This document shows, in pieces, positions 54,305 through 64,000 of a stretch of 64,000 nucleotides of DNA. Source of the DNA: Jaltomata sinuosa (Eukaryota; Streptophyta; Magnoliopsida; Solanales; Solanaceae); contig QJPP01000680.1 in the NCBI GenBank assembly GCA_003996215.1, forward strand, positions 62,001 through 126,000, written 5' to 3'. The notes beneath the pieces are model-generated. The model saw only the letters and a program-made list of their open reading frames with translations. It searched no databases and was not told where the DNA came from. The translations under genes and the position numbers were made by a program. The first letter of the stretch is position 1. Each line of letters starts with the position of its first letter.

Positions 54305-56339
54305 TGTCATTCCCCAAGCCTACCCCCTAAACCCAACATGGTGCTTAGTGTCACGAGTGACCCCAAGCTAACCCATGGCCTGGCATATCTAGGCATATTT
54401 AAATCAAATTCAATCTGTGTGGAAGCTAAATTGCTTTAAATTAATAGATTGGAAAAAAAATCCAAGCATATTTGAGTGTATATGTATCTAAGAATGTAGT
54501 AAGTTAGAAAGTAAAACTGACAATCCAAAAGTTAATTCTAGATATATGTCTGAAAGCCTCTAACTTAAGTGAGTTCCAGGGACAAGCCCCCAGCTAACTC
54601 TTAAAGTCTGATGATACTGAAATATAAGACTGAAATGAAAAAGCATAACTATTGTCCTCAAACTATGAGGACTCACCACTGAGTTGTTGAGTAAAGACTG
54701 GAAAGTCACACTAAGCGCGGTCTGGATGTTAGACTCCTGAAACTACATCATGATAAGATGTAACATAAAAGTATGCATCGGTACGTTGAATATACTGAGC
54801 ATGTGGGATATATGCAAAGCTGTAAAGCATGATTATAGAATAAGGAAATATATACTGAAGCATGAACTGAGAGATAAACTGGATGCAATGACCAAGTATT
54901 AAATAATGTATTGTAACATGCTTAACTGAATAATAGAAAGACAAAATTCAAGGTCAATACAAGTAATGAATCTGAACTGTGGAAGCTGCTATTAACTAAC
55001 ATACCCCAAGATGAGCTAACTATCGGGCTAACCTATAACCCTGATAGGAAGGGTGTTCATACCTTTCCAAGGGTACAAACAAATCTGACGTGGATCCACT
55101 AAACTGATGTCAACAAGGGATAAGGGTGTCATGCATTATCTGACGGGTGACCCCTTTAGAACCTACGGTGGAACTGTAGTTTTGGGACTTAGGGACTTCT
55201 ACTAAAGGTCTCAGCCAAAACTTATGGGTGAGCCTTCATCCCTTCATCCACTCAGTGCTAAGTTTACTCCCAACTGAATATATAAGAAATGAATGCAAAC
55301 TAAAATACTGGATAGCTCAAATACTGATATAACTGAGAATGCATAATAATACTGATATTGAAGGCATTTAAATCATGAAGCATGACTGACTGAATTATCT
55401 GACTAGCAAGGATAAACTATGAGTACTAAAATTAACACATGCTAGGGTTACTGAATTTTGTCCATATGGCTATCCTAGGTTCCCAAGAAAATATGTAATG
55501 AATTTCATACAAACAATAGAATCTGAATTGCAATGATTTCATAAGGTTTAGGAACCCTAGGTCTGAAGAACTAATTGAAAACTAAAAAAATAGACTGAAC
55601 CTAGGGACTCAATGGGTGAAAAGGGCCCATTGATGAAATCCCATATACCTGGAAGGAGGTTCTACAGTGAAACCTTTGGGGTTTTGGGGCTGAGCTTGAA
55701 GAAAATGTCATGTTTGTTCTTGAGAGAAACTATCGCTTCTTTTCTCTATTGTTTCCAAGTGTCGGATGATTTTTAGGAGTATGGGAGATTTAGGTAGTTT
55801 TTACCTTATGATTTACACTTAGACTAAGCAAAATGACATAGCTTAGGCCTTAAAAGAGATAGGAAAAGTCCAAAATATCCCTGGGAAAATAAAAGAAATG
55901 TGCTGAAAAATTAGTGACTCGGGCACCACGGATAGGTTATACGGTTTGTAGATTCTTCTATGACTTGTAGAAACCCTATCGTGGTTCCTAGCCTTTTTGT
56001 CGAGCCTTAGGTCTGATTTCCACGAACCGTTTTCAAGAATCTTGGATCATTCCATGATCCGTAGAACCAGTTTGTGGTTCTCAAAGAAATGGTAGGCCTC
56101 AGGTTTGAGATCCACGGACCTAATCCATGGTTCGTGGATTAATCCATGATCCGTAGACACAGGTTGTGGTTCTCAAACCAAATCATCTGGTCTCTGATAT
56201 GATTCCATGGGCTCAGTCCATGGCTCATGGACTGTTCCACGACTTGTGGATCTGGGTCGTGGATCCTGTATGACATCTGAACAGTTTCACACTTAAGATT
56301 TTAAGCTGGTTCTAGGCTTAGGATTTCTGGAGTGTTACA
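54305..56339 (-). repeat. D2 5' LTR (about 2.04 kb)
   Basis: Ends TGTCATTCCCC on the plus strand at 54305 and TGTTACA at 56333-56339. Palindromic words (ccacgg, ccatgg, cgtggat types) lie at about 55910-56290. Collinear with 47356-49252. Confidence 0.9.
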
Positions 56340-57449
56340 TCCAGCCAGCCCATCTCCATCCCAATGGTATCATGCGATGGGCCGTGGCAGATGTGGCGAG
56401 CCGTTAGACAAGCCTGTCTGGTGGGAATTTCCTGCAATTTCTAATTTTTATACAGGGGTATTCAAATATTTTCCCACTCATTTAAATCCTAATCTATGTC
56501 ATTTAAGGCCTAGTGAAAGCAGTTTTGTCCTAACTTAGTAAACTTCCTTTTCATTCTCACAATTCTCAACTCAAGAATAAGAAAGGAACTATTCCATCAA
56601 GCTCCAAGACCTAGGGCTTCTCCCAAAATTCTCAACCTTCAAGTTATTGCAAGGAAATCTTCTAAGTTCAGGTATGTGGGTATTTAATAGGTTTCCTTTA
56701 ACCCTTATGCACAAAACTTCAAGTTTACTTTGATTTTAAGAAATCTATGAAACTAGGGTTCTTACCAAAATTATGAAATTCTTGTGAATTCAATTTTTTT
56801 ACATCAATAGATGATTTCTAGTCTCTAATAAATGAATTAGCATAACTTTCTACAAGTAATTTTTAAACCCATTATTTGAGAATAAACTTAGCATGATTTG
56901 ACCTTATAACATGTTTTCAAGCAAAATTGGCATGTGTAGATAACATGACCACATGTTTCAAGAATTAGGTTTTCATAAACAGTATAACATTCAGATATGC
57001 CCACATGATTTTTTAATAATTTTTACATCCAGATATGTCACATGATATGTAGGAGTCATATGATATATTTTGGGAGTAGTATTTAGCACCAAGCTGACAA
57101 GGGTTCCAGATAACCCAAGTCTAAAACTACATTTTCAGCGTAGGATTTATTTCCCTAATAGGATCATGATAGTGGTTCTACTCTAAACATGGTCTAGTAC
57201 GCCATACAAGATAGCTCTGCCAACTAGGGTACAGAAGTTGGATTCTATGTAGCTCACATGGTCTATGTCGATTACGAGAAACTCCCACACGAAATAGTTT
57301 TTAGGTATTTAAATGTGTATGACTCTTAGCTATCAAGTTTAGTTTTACCCCTTACGATTCATGGTTTTTAGATAGGTTTTCAGCTTATGATATTACTTTG
57401 AGTCATTAGATTAGAGTTTTACTACTATGCATGCTTTCAATCTTAAATA
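56340..57449 (+). repeat. Partial LTR I, right part
   Basis: Continues the LTR begun at 47040. It carries ccaatggtatcatgcgatgg words and then text clearly related to the D1 LTR (TTTTGGGAGTAGTATTTAGC at 57070; gtagctcacatggtct near 57247). It stops near 57449, where the LTR of element E begins, so its 3' end is missing. No genes. Confidence 0.7.
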
Positions 57450-58341
57450 TGTTTACCCCTTCCGGTCATTTCCACGTATAAGTTTTGAAGTCAAGCAAAT
57501 CGACAAAAGTTATCATAAGTTCTTTAACAAATTTCCTGAACTTTGGGTAAAATGTCTCAGGGCTTTTCTCCCAATATATAAAGAGTTAGAAGTCCCCCAA
57601 AATACCAAATCGAAGGTCTACGAGTCTAGTTTCCAACGCACAAAACCTCATGTCCAACTGATCTCGGAGTAAAATGTTATGACTGTTTTACCGCGGACTG
57701 TCTGGCAGAAAACGGGTTACGAATCGGGTCGCGAATTGGGTCGGGTCAAACTCGATTTAAGCCTCGACTTCACCTTTTAAAACGCCATTTCAGTTCTGAA
57801 ATAGTGATAAAACATAAGGAAGGATCCCGAGAGAATTCTTGAGTATCAAAATCGTGCGTTGGTGAATTACGAGCCTAAACTTAAGAATTTTATTAGCATC
57901 GTGCGTGTATTTAAAAATATTTTATTTAAAAGTTGAATTTGGTAAAAACTATATTAGTATTGCCTTTTCAAAATATTTTAAAGGTTTATGGGAAATATTT
58001 TTGAAACTTTATAATGGTATATGTATTTATTTTATAAAGTTTTTATACATTGTATTATTTTAACGGAGATAGTAAACTTAATTACGTTGAAATTTATTAA
58101 TATAATATAGTAGGTTTTGTTTGAAATATTTTTCTATGAATTATGGTATATTTAAAATATTATATTTATTTTACCACGAACTTATGCAATACCCGAATAG
58201 ATATATATTGGGGGGTGAAATAATTGGATTGACACCACATTAACACGTGGTGCCAATTGCACAAGTCATTTGATGACTAAGTGATGGATGGAATTGTTTA
58301 ATGGTTAAGTAGGAAACCATCCAACATACTTATTATATATA

Positions 58342-58368
58342 GCTGCCAAACTTTCAAAGTTTGGCAGC
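58342..58368 (+). repeat. Perfect 27-nt palindrome after TATA
   Basis: GCTGCCAAACTTT, a single C, then its exact reverse complement: a 13-bp stem directly after the TATA-like sequence at 58331-58341. In RNA it could form a hairpin at or near the transcript start. Confidence 0.85.
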
Positions 58369-59347
58369 ATTTAATACTCTTTTCATTTTTTATATATTAG
58401 AAAGAGATGTTGCAGCAGCAAAGGCCACCTTCTACATACGTATACGGAGAGAATTAGGTGGAACTAGGTATGTTTTGACGTTGTGTTTAATTTCGGGAAG
58501 GAAATCAATTATCTACGTCAAGTTTTCAAGTCCGAGTTCGAGTGTGATTTCATTTTGGAGTTTTTCGGAAGAGGTTCAAGCTTGTCATCCGACAACAGGT
58601 AGGTTACGGTTTATTTTCCCTAGACTCCGCATATATAGAATAAAATTGTATAAATGGGCATCCTTGGGTTGGTTTATTAGGTTGGTACCACAGACCTCGA
58701 CCGCTTTATTCATGTCCGCCTACTTTTGTTCCTCCGTTGCTTGTAGTATTTGCCGATATATTTTATTTACCCTTGTGGTCCTGTGAGGCCTTGTTGGCTC
58801 TGGAACATAGAAGGTGGGATTTTGGGAGTGTCCGCGAGTCCCGGGCATAGAATTATCCTTCTAGGCTGGTTATGCTTGCTGAGTAGCTGTGGGCCTGTGC
58901 AGGGTCGATAGGTTGATTGTGAGCTGCTGGGCAGCTATTGTGTGTGATCATACCATTTCAATGCATATAAAGAGGTTTTATCCATGTTTTACTATGGTTT
59001 TGGCTTCGGGCCTACTGGCACTATTTTCTAAACCTTGCATGGCCCGGGGGCCCATTTTTTATGGAAATAATTTTGAAATGGTTTGATTTAACTTGTGTAT
59101 ATTTTTGGGCAAGAAAGTAAAATTATGTTTAAAATCATCAGTTTTACGATTATCGCTAGACTCGGCAGGGCCGGGGTGCTAGTTGAGTTTTCTTGTTACT
59201 TGAGATGATTTTTTAGCCTCGGTCGGACCGAGCACCTGAGATGACTTTTTACTGTTTAGACCCGGCTACGCCCGGGCACCCTTGGAGGGGTTTTTGAGAT
59301 ATTTTCCTACTATTTTAAGTCCTGGACAGGGTCTGGGCATGCATATT

Positions 59348-59397
59348 CGAGACTGGGTCTCTATCTTGATATCGAGACTGGGTCTCTATCTTGATAC
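59348..59397 (+). repeat. 25-bp tandem duplication in the E LTR
   Basis: Two copies of CGAGACTGGGTCTCTATC plus seven more bases, at 59348-59372 and 59373-59397, differing only at the last base. Confidence 0.9.
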
Positions 59398-60613
59398 ATG
59401 TTCTGATACTGAGATTTAGTATGGGGTCTGGGACCTCCATGCGACCTTGCCATCCGCGGCCACGGGCTACGGGCTGCGTGTGCGGAGGAGGGGTATATAC
59501 GGTGGCAGTAGAATGCGTTATACGGGCAGGTGTCCTTCCACCCAACCTACCTGCTGTGGCCGGAATGGCGCCGGAGGACGGTACATACAAGAGATTACCA
59601 TGGCACTTGAGATCTTCATGCATCTATCATTCATGTTTGAGGCTCCACCCTTGTTTGTTGTTTGCTGATTGTGTACGCTTCGTAGTATGGGATGCCGGAG
59701 GTTTATTTTTCACTGTTTGTGTCCTCGGTTGTCATGGGCAGGCCGGGGACTGTAGGTAGACGTTATGCTTTTTACTACAAAAATTGTTCTCTATTTTGAT
59801 AAGTATGAGATAGCGTCGTATAAGAATAATAGATATGAGTTGATTCATGTCTCTGAGCATGCCTATCATTACTCCCTCTCTCTTCTTCTTACACTTGAGG
59901 TTAACGGTATACCGTCCATTTCGTAAACTTATTTGTATACACTGTTGTTGCAAGGACCCCAGGTGCGTTATTTCTTACTTTCACCTGTGCCTATGGTGTG
60001 TATATTCTGCTTACTAGCTTCACATGTGGTTCTGTTGATTTCCCTCTGGGCTAGTTCCTGTGTACCTTTCGTTGATTTCTGTGACTACTTGCTTCTATTC
60101 TGTCTATTACTGCGCTTTTATCTTATATGTGCCCAGTCGGCCTATGATACCTACTGGTACCTTATGCTTCGCATTTGGTGCTCACCCCTACCCCCTGCAT
60201 CTTTGGGTGCAGATCCTAGCGTGGGCCATCGCCGTTAGATCGCTGTGATTCGTGCTTGGAGATCTGTTGGAGATTACTTCAGGCTGAGGGTGAGCTCTTG
60301 GCGATCGGAAGCTTAGCTTTAGTTTATCTTTTGCTCATGGACTCTATTACCAGTTCAGGGACATCTGTATATATTAGTTGGATTAATTTGCACTCCACTG
60401 TATTGTAGTTTGGCTCTTATACTATGATACCAGGTCTTGGGTTTGGTTTAGTTTCCGCATATGTATATATTTATATCCCTGTTATCTATTTTATTCGTCT
60501 TGTTCCCTTATTTGCTAGATAGTAGCCCATTACTAACTGTTTTGGGCTACGGGGATTGGTTCACCTACCGGGGGTTGTAGGTGCCATCATGACCGAGAAA
60601 TTGGGTCATGACA

Positions 60614-60630
60614 ACTTGGAATCAGAGCTT
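60614..60630 (+). other. E primer binding site, tRNA-iMet type
   Basis: ACTTGGAATCAGAGCTT follows the LTR end; it differs by one base from the usual TTGGTATCAGAGC. Confidence 0.82.
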
Positions 60631-60826
60631 TAGGTTCACCAGTGTCATCGGTATATGAGCCAATGTCTAGTAGAGTCCTGCGGATCAGGGCGGAGAGGTC
60701 CGTACTCAATCTTTGGGAGGCTACAGTGGCATTTTAGGAAATTCGACTCTTTCATTGTTTTCGTGTCGTGCGTACTACCCTTGAAGTTTCTGGAGATCTC
60801 ATTTATTCTACTTCATTCTTCCACAG
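60631..60826 (+). other. E untranslated leader
   Basis: About 200 bases between the primer binding site and the gag ATG, with short open frames only. No structure recognised. Confidence 0.7.
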
Positions 60827-62180
60827 ATGGTTCGTACGAGATCATCGGCATCACGCGAAGATGAGCCTCCCACTCCAGCTAAGGGTCGAGGATGCCCTCG
60901 ATCAGTGGCACCTACTAGAGATTCTAGGGTGGAGATAGAGCCCGAGCAGCATGTGGTTCAGGGGGCAGCCCAGGTACCACCATCTCCAGCGCCAGCTCCA
61001 GTACCAGCTCCAGTGCCCACTTCTGTGCAAGCTCCAGTCGCAGCTCAGTCTCCAGATATTCGGGGATTACTATTACAGCTTTTGGGTGTGATTGGAGAGC
61101 GGCCTTCCGAGGTAGCACAGACATCTGCTCAGGGAGTAGCCCTGGGTGCACAGGCTCCCCGTGCGGAGGTCATTCTAGTCCTATCTGTTGCACAGCCTCT
61201 TGCTCCTCACCCAGTTATGACAGAGTCAGAGCAGAAGGCGTTGGGTAGGTTTTTGAGGTTAGCACCTCCGAGGTTCGCTGGTACTTCTGGACAGGATCCA
61301 CATGACTTTATTACTACCTGTGAGGAGATGTTGCATCATTTGGGTTTGTTGGAGACTCACGGGGTTGGTTATACTACCTATCAGTTGGAGGGCCCAGCGA
61401 AGTTATGGTGGAGGGCCCAGGTTGCTTGTAGATCACCATTGTCAACCTCCTTTGACCTGGTCTGAGTTTTATGAGGCCTTTATGGCCAAGTTCCTACCCC
61501 AGAGTGATCGGGAGCGTCGCAGGGAGCAGTTCACTCACCTTGTGCAGGGGTCTACGACTATCTCGGAGTATGAGACTCGCTTTCATCAGCTAGCACCGTT
61601 CGGAGCTATGATCATTCCTACCGAGGCAGATAGGATTCGCAGATTTGTATGGGGTTTGAGGCCAGAGATCAGGAAGCCAGCTGAGATATTGATTGCCAGT
61701 GGTCGGTTATTCCAGGCTATTGTAAACTATGCCCGCACCGTGGAGGACCTACAGCGACATGATCAGGGGTCCAGAGATAAGAGGCCTCGACATCAGGGTG
61801 TCTATAGTGGTTCCAGATATGGCGGTAGAGGTCCTGACCAGTGGAGCCGGAGTTATCAGCCACAACAGTACCAGGGTCAGTCCATCCGATCGGTTCAGGC
61901 TTCCCTTCAGACTTTCGGTAGTACCCAGTTCGAGCAGGGTCAGAGCAGCCATCAGGGCTATAGCGGCCAGTCTTCGAGGGGTACAGTTTCTGGGGCATCA
62001 GGTCATGGTGGTCATTCGGGATTTACGGGTTCATCTTGACTAAGTAGGCTGTCAGGGGCTTGTTTTACTTGTGGTGTGATGGGTCATTTTGCTAGAGATT
62101 GCCTTCAGCAGGGTACAGTTCAGTTGGCCGAGCCTTTACGGGTAGTTCAGCCCCCGGCTAGAGGGGGTGGTCGTTAGAGT
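60827..62180 (+). pseudogene. E gag
   Basis: ATG at 60827 (MVRTRSSASREDEPPTPAKG) opens a Gag with a Pro/Ala/Val-rich N-terminus. It continues with FLRLAPPRFAGTSGQDPHDF and PAKLWWRAQV, the start of the Retrotrans_gag domain. A one-base change around 61440 shifts the frame to the 61302-62039 piece, which continues with WSEFYEAFMAKFLPQSDRER and FVWGLRPEIRKPAEILIASG. A Gly/Ser/Gln-rich linker follows, then a TGA at 62037 and the zinc knuckle CFTCGVMGHFARDC (CX2CX4HX4C) near 62064-62105. A TAG lies at 62175. Apart from the frameshift and two stops it is complete. Confidence 0.88.
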
Positions 62181-62800
62181 AGAGGTGGTGCGCCACGCGG
62201 TAGAGCAGGTGGTAGGGATGGCGGTCGGGTAGGTGGAGGTCGTCGTCAGTTTTACGCGGTCCCTAGGAGACCAGAGGCAGAGGCCTCAGATGCTGTGATT
62301 ACAGGTACGATTTCTGTGTGCCATCAGTCTGCTATGGCTTTATTTGATCCGGGATCCACTTGTTCATATGTATCTGCCTACTTTGTGCCTTGTTTGGGGT
62401 TGGCTAGTGAGCCATTATCTGTTCCTGTTTCTGTTTCGATCCCAGTAGGAGATTCTTTAGTAGTGGATCGGATTGTGAGATCCTGTATGTTATCTGTTGG
62501 TGATTCAGAGACTTGGGGTGATTTGATGATTCTTGATATGCTAGATTTTGATGTGATACTGGGCATGGACTGGTTATCCCCTCACCGTGTGGTTTTGGAT
62601 TGTTATGCCAAGACCATTACCATAGCTGTGCCCGGTGTATCCCCGGTTGTGTGGCAGGGTTCTGTTAGCCATGCACCATCTGGGATCATCTCTTGTCTTC
62701 GAGCTAGGAAGTTGATTGCCCGTAGGTGTTTAGCTTATCTAGCATATGTCCGAGATGTTAGTGCTGACCCCACTTCTCCTGAGTCTGTTCCTGTGGTTAG
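62181..62800 (+). pseudogene. E protease
   Basis: Protease region read from a basic Gly/Arg-rich linker into ALFDPGSTCSYVSAYF (62337-62384), where DPG is the usual active site in this clade. SIPVGDSLVVDRIVRSC and DFDVILGMDWLSPHRVVLDC (62547-62606) follow. The active site and core are undamaged, and the frame continues without a stop from 62295 into RT, as expected for a Gag-Pol polyprotein. It is inactive in practice only because the gag reading frame upstream is broken. Confidence 0.88.
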
Positions 62801-63700
62801 AGACTTCCTCGATGTGTTTCCTACCGACCTGCCAGGCCTTCCACCGGAGAGAGATATTGATTTTGCTATTGAGTTAGAGCCGGGCACTAGGCCCATTTCT
62901 ATTTCTCCTTACCGTATGGCTCCTGCTGAGTTGAGGGAGCTTAAGGAGCAGCTCCAGGATCTGTTAGCTAAGGGGTTTATTAGACCTAGTGTGTCACCTT
63001 GGGGTGCTCATGTTCTCTTCATGAAGAAGAAGGATGGGTCTATGCGCATGTGTATTGATTATCGGCAGCTGAATAGGGTGACAGTGAAGAATAGGTATCC
63101 GATGCCGAGGATTGATGATTTGTTTGACCAGCTTCAGGGTTCAGTCGTGTTTTCGAAGATTGATCTGAGGTTTGGCTACCATCAGTTGAGGATTAGGGCG
63201 GAGGACATCCCTAAGACAGCATTCAGGACACGTTATGGCCATTATGAGTTCCTGGTGATGTCTTTTGGTTGACTAATGCCCCCGCAGCCTTTATGAACTT
63301 GATGCACAGGGTTCTTGGCCCGTATTTGGACTCATTTGTGATAGTTTTTATAGACGACATCTTGGTATACTCGCGAAGTAGAGATGAGCATGAGCAGCAC
63401 TTGAGGGTTATACTCCAGACTTTGAGAGATCATCGGCTTTATGCCAAGTTCTCAAAGTGCGAGTTTTGGCTTGAGTCAGTTGCATTCCTAGGGCACGTGG
63501 TGTCTAAGGATGGGATTAGGGTTGATCCGGGAAAGATTTCAGCGGTTTGTGAGTGGCCTAGACCTACTACTATTACTTAGGTTCGCAGCTTTATTGGGTT
63601 AGCAGGTTACTACAGACGGTTCATTGAGGGATTTTCTTCCATAGCAGCACCCTTGACTATGCTGACTAGGAAGGATATCCCATTTCAGTGGTCGGATCAG
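62801..63700 (+). pseudogene. E reverse transcriptase
   Basis: RT with FIRPSVSPWGAHVLFMKKKD, MCIDYRQLNRVTVKNRYPMP, VVFSKIDLRFGYHQLRIR and YGHYEFLVMSFG, in frame with the protease up to 63272. Loss of one base near 63268 shifts the frame. It resumes as TNAPAAFMNLMHRVLGPYLD, the catalytic box IVFIDDILVYSRSRDEH (63338-63388) and VAFLGHVVSKDGIRVDPGK. A TAG stop at 63578 interrupts the connection (VRSFIGLAGYYRRFIEGFSS). Both catalytic Asp residues are present. Confidence 0.9.
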
Positions 63701-64000
63701 TGTGAGGATAGCTTCTAGAGGCTTAAGGCCTTATTGACTTCAACTCCAGTTTTGACTTTGCCGGTTGAGGGTCAGAACTTCTCCGTGTACTGTGATGCTT
63801 CTGGGGTTAGTCTTGGTTGTGTGTTGATGTAGCAGGGTCGAGTAATAGCATATGCGTCGAGGCAACTGAAGGTTCACGAGCGCAACTACCCCACTCATGA
63901 CTTAGAGTTGGCGGCGGTAGTTTTCGCGCTCAAGATCTGGAGGCATTACCTTATATGGAGTTCACTGTGAGATCTTCCGATCACCGAGTCTTCAGTTATC
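63701..64000 (+). pseudogene. E RNase H, partial at window end
   Basis: Start of the Ty3-type RNase H: TPVLTLPVEGQNFSVYCDAS with the first catalytic Asp (63789-63803), VIAYASRQLKVHERNYPTHD and LELAAVVFALKIWRHYL with the Glu. Stops are TAG at 63716 and TAG at 63830, and a frame change near 63955 disturbs the next Asp motif. The domain continues beyond the window. Confidence 0.85.

Larger units (their letters stand above)
47356..56339 (-). mobile_element. Tekay/Del-like chromovirus D2, complete structure, minus strand
   Basis: Full-length 9.0 kb element in reverse orientation. 5' LTR 54305-56339, primer binding site, gag, protease, RT, RNase H, integrase, chromodomain, polypurine tract, 3' LTR 47356-49252. 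The flanking 5-mers are TACAG (47351-47355) and TCCAG (56340-56344), a target duplication with one change. It is closely related to D1 in all coding parts and in LTR layout, and sits inside LTR I. All ORFs are broken, though gag and integrase are more complete than in D1. Confidence 0.9.
57450..60613 (+). repeat. E 5' LTR (about 3.2 kb)
   Basis: Begins around TGTTTACCCCTTCCGG (57450) and ends GGTCATGACA at 60613 beside the primer binding site. It contains an AT-rich centre (57890-58200), a TATA-like ATTATATATAG at 58331-58341, a perfect palindrome at 58342-58368 and a 25-bp tandem duplication at 59348-59397. The 3' half matches LTR G (34490-35740, 42867-43648). The start is inferred from the TGT and the switch from LTR I text; the other LTR lies outside the window. 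Confidence 0.7.
57450..64000 (+). mobile_element. Tekay/Del-like chromovirus E, truncated by window end
   Basis: LTR 57450-60613, initiator-Met primer binding site, gag, protease, RT and the start of RNase H. The coding region is the best preserved among the chromoviruses: long frames, few frameshifts and a handful of stops, all explainable by C-to-T changes. It belongs to a different LTR family from D1/D2; its LTR is related to LTR G instead. Confidence 0.88.

Noticed and set aside
58361..58786. 141-residue frame in the E LTR
   Set aside because: No family resemblance, located in an LTR, and not preserved in LTR G.
59391..59759. Cys/Gly-rich 122-residue frame
   Set aside because: GC-rich part of the E LTR with several overlapping frames on both strands; no conserved counterpart frame in LTR G.

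Overview
The window is plant nuclear heterochromatin, most likely from a Solanaceae genome. It consists almost entirely of Ty3/gypsy LTR retrotransposons, with one Mutator-like transposase relic and one rearranged endogenous pararetrovirus (Caulimoviridae). Three things point to Solanaceae: the style of the pararetrovirus, Athila-type elements with env-like ORFs, and Del/Tekay-type chromoviruses with 2-3 kb LTRs. The genus cannot be decided by eye. I found no host protein-coding gene, rRNA, tRNA or CRISPR array. Almost every coding region is broken by stops, frameshifts or deletions.

Layout. 1-3293: gag, protease and RT remnant of an Athila-like element, cut off by an LTR. 3294-33198: three related Athila-type LTRs (3294-4765, 23700-25198, 31857-33198) enclosing two internal regions that keep gag and env-like sequence but have lost most or all of pol. 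The first internal region is interrupted at 9952-18749 by a complete Tekay/Del-type chromovirus (D1) with 2.1 kb LTRs and a perfect 5-bp target duplication. The second holds a captured chromovirus gag fragment (30618-31190). 33199-43648: a long chromovirus-type LTR split by the pararetrovirus (about 35741-42866). 43700-47039: a minus-strand MULE transposase pseudogene split by an LTR fragment. 47040-57449: a partial LTR split by a second chromovirus (D2, minus strand, 47356-56339). 57450-64000: the 5' LTR, gag, protease, RT and start of RNase H of a third, younger chromovirus (E), which runs off the window.

The most notable object is the pararetrovirus. Its first half (small ORFs, coat protein, movement protein, protease, N-terminal RT) lies on the plus strand. 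Its second half (rest of RT, RNase H, a 408-residue ORF4, then the promoter/leader region) is inverted on the minus strand. The two halves were split inside RT and lack only a few codons between them. The reading frames are much better preserved than in the surrounding retrotransposons.

Other recurring structure: (i) a conserved block with an 18-nt hairpin in all three Athila internal segments; (ii) a TATA-like, pyrimidine-rich leader and a GT-AG intron of about 1.0-1.1 kb upstream of both env-like ORFs, suggesting an internal transcription unit; (iii) clusters of short palindromic words in the LTRs, with a different word per family; (iv) stops in element E that all look like C-to-T changes at CAG or CGA codons.

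All calls come from reading translations, motifs and repeats by eye. No alignment or database search was run.
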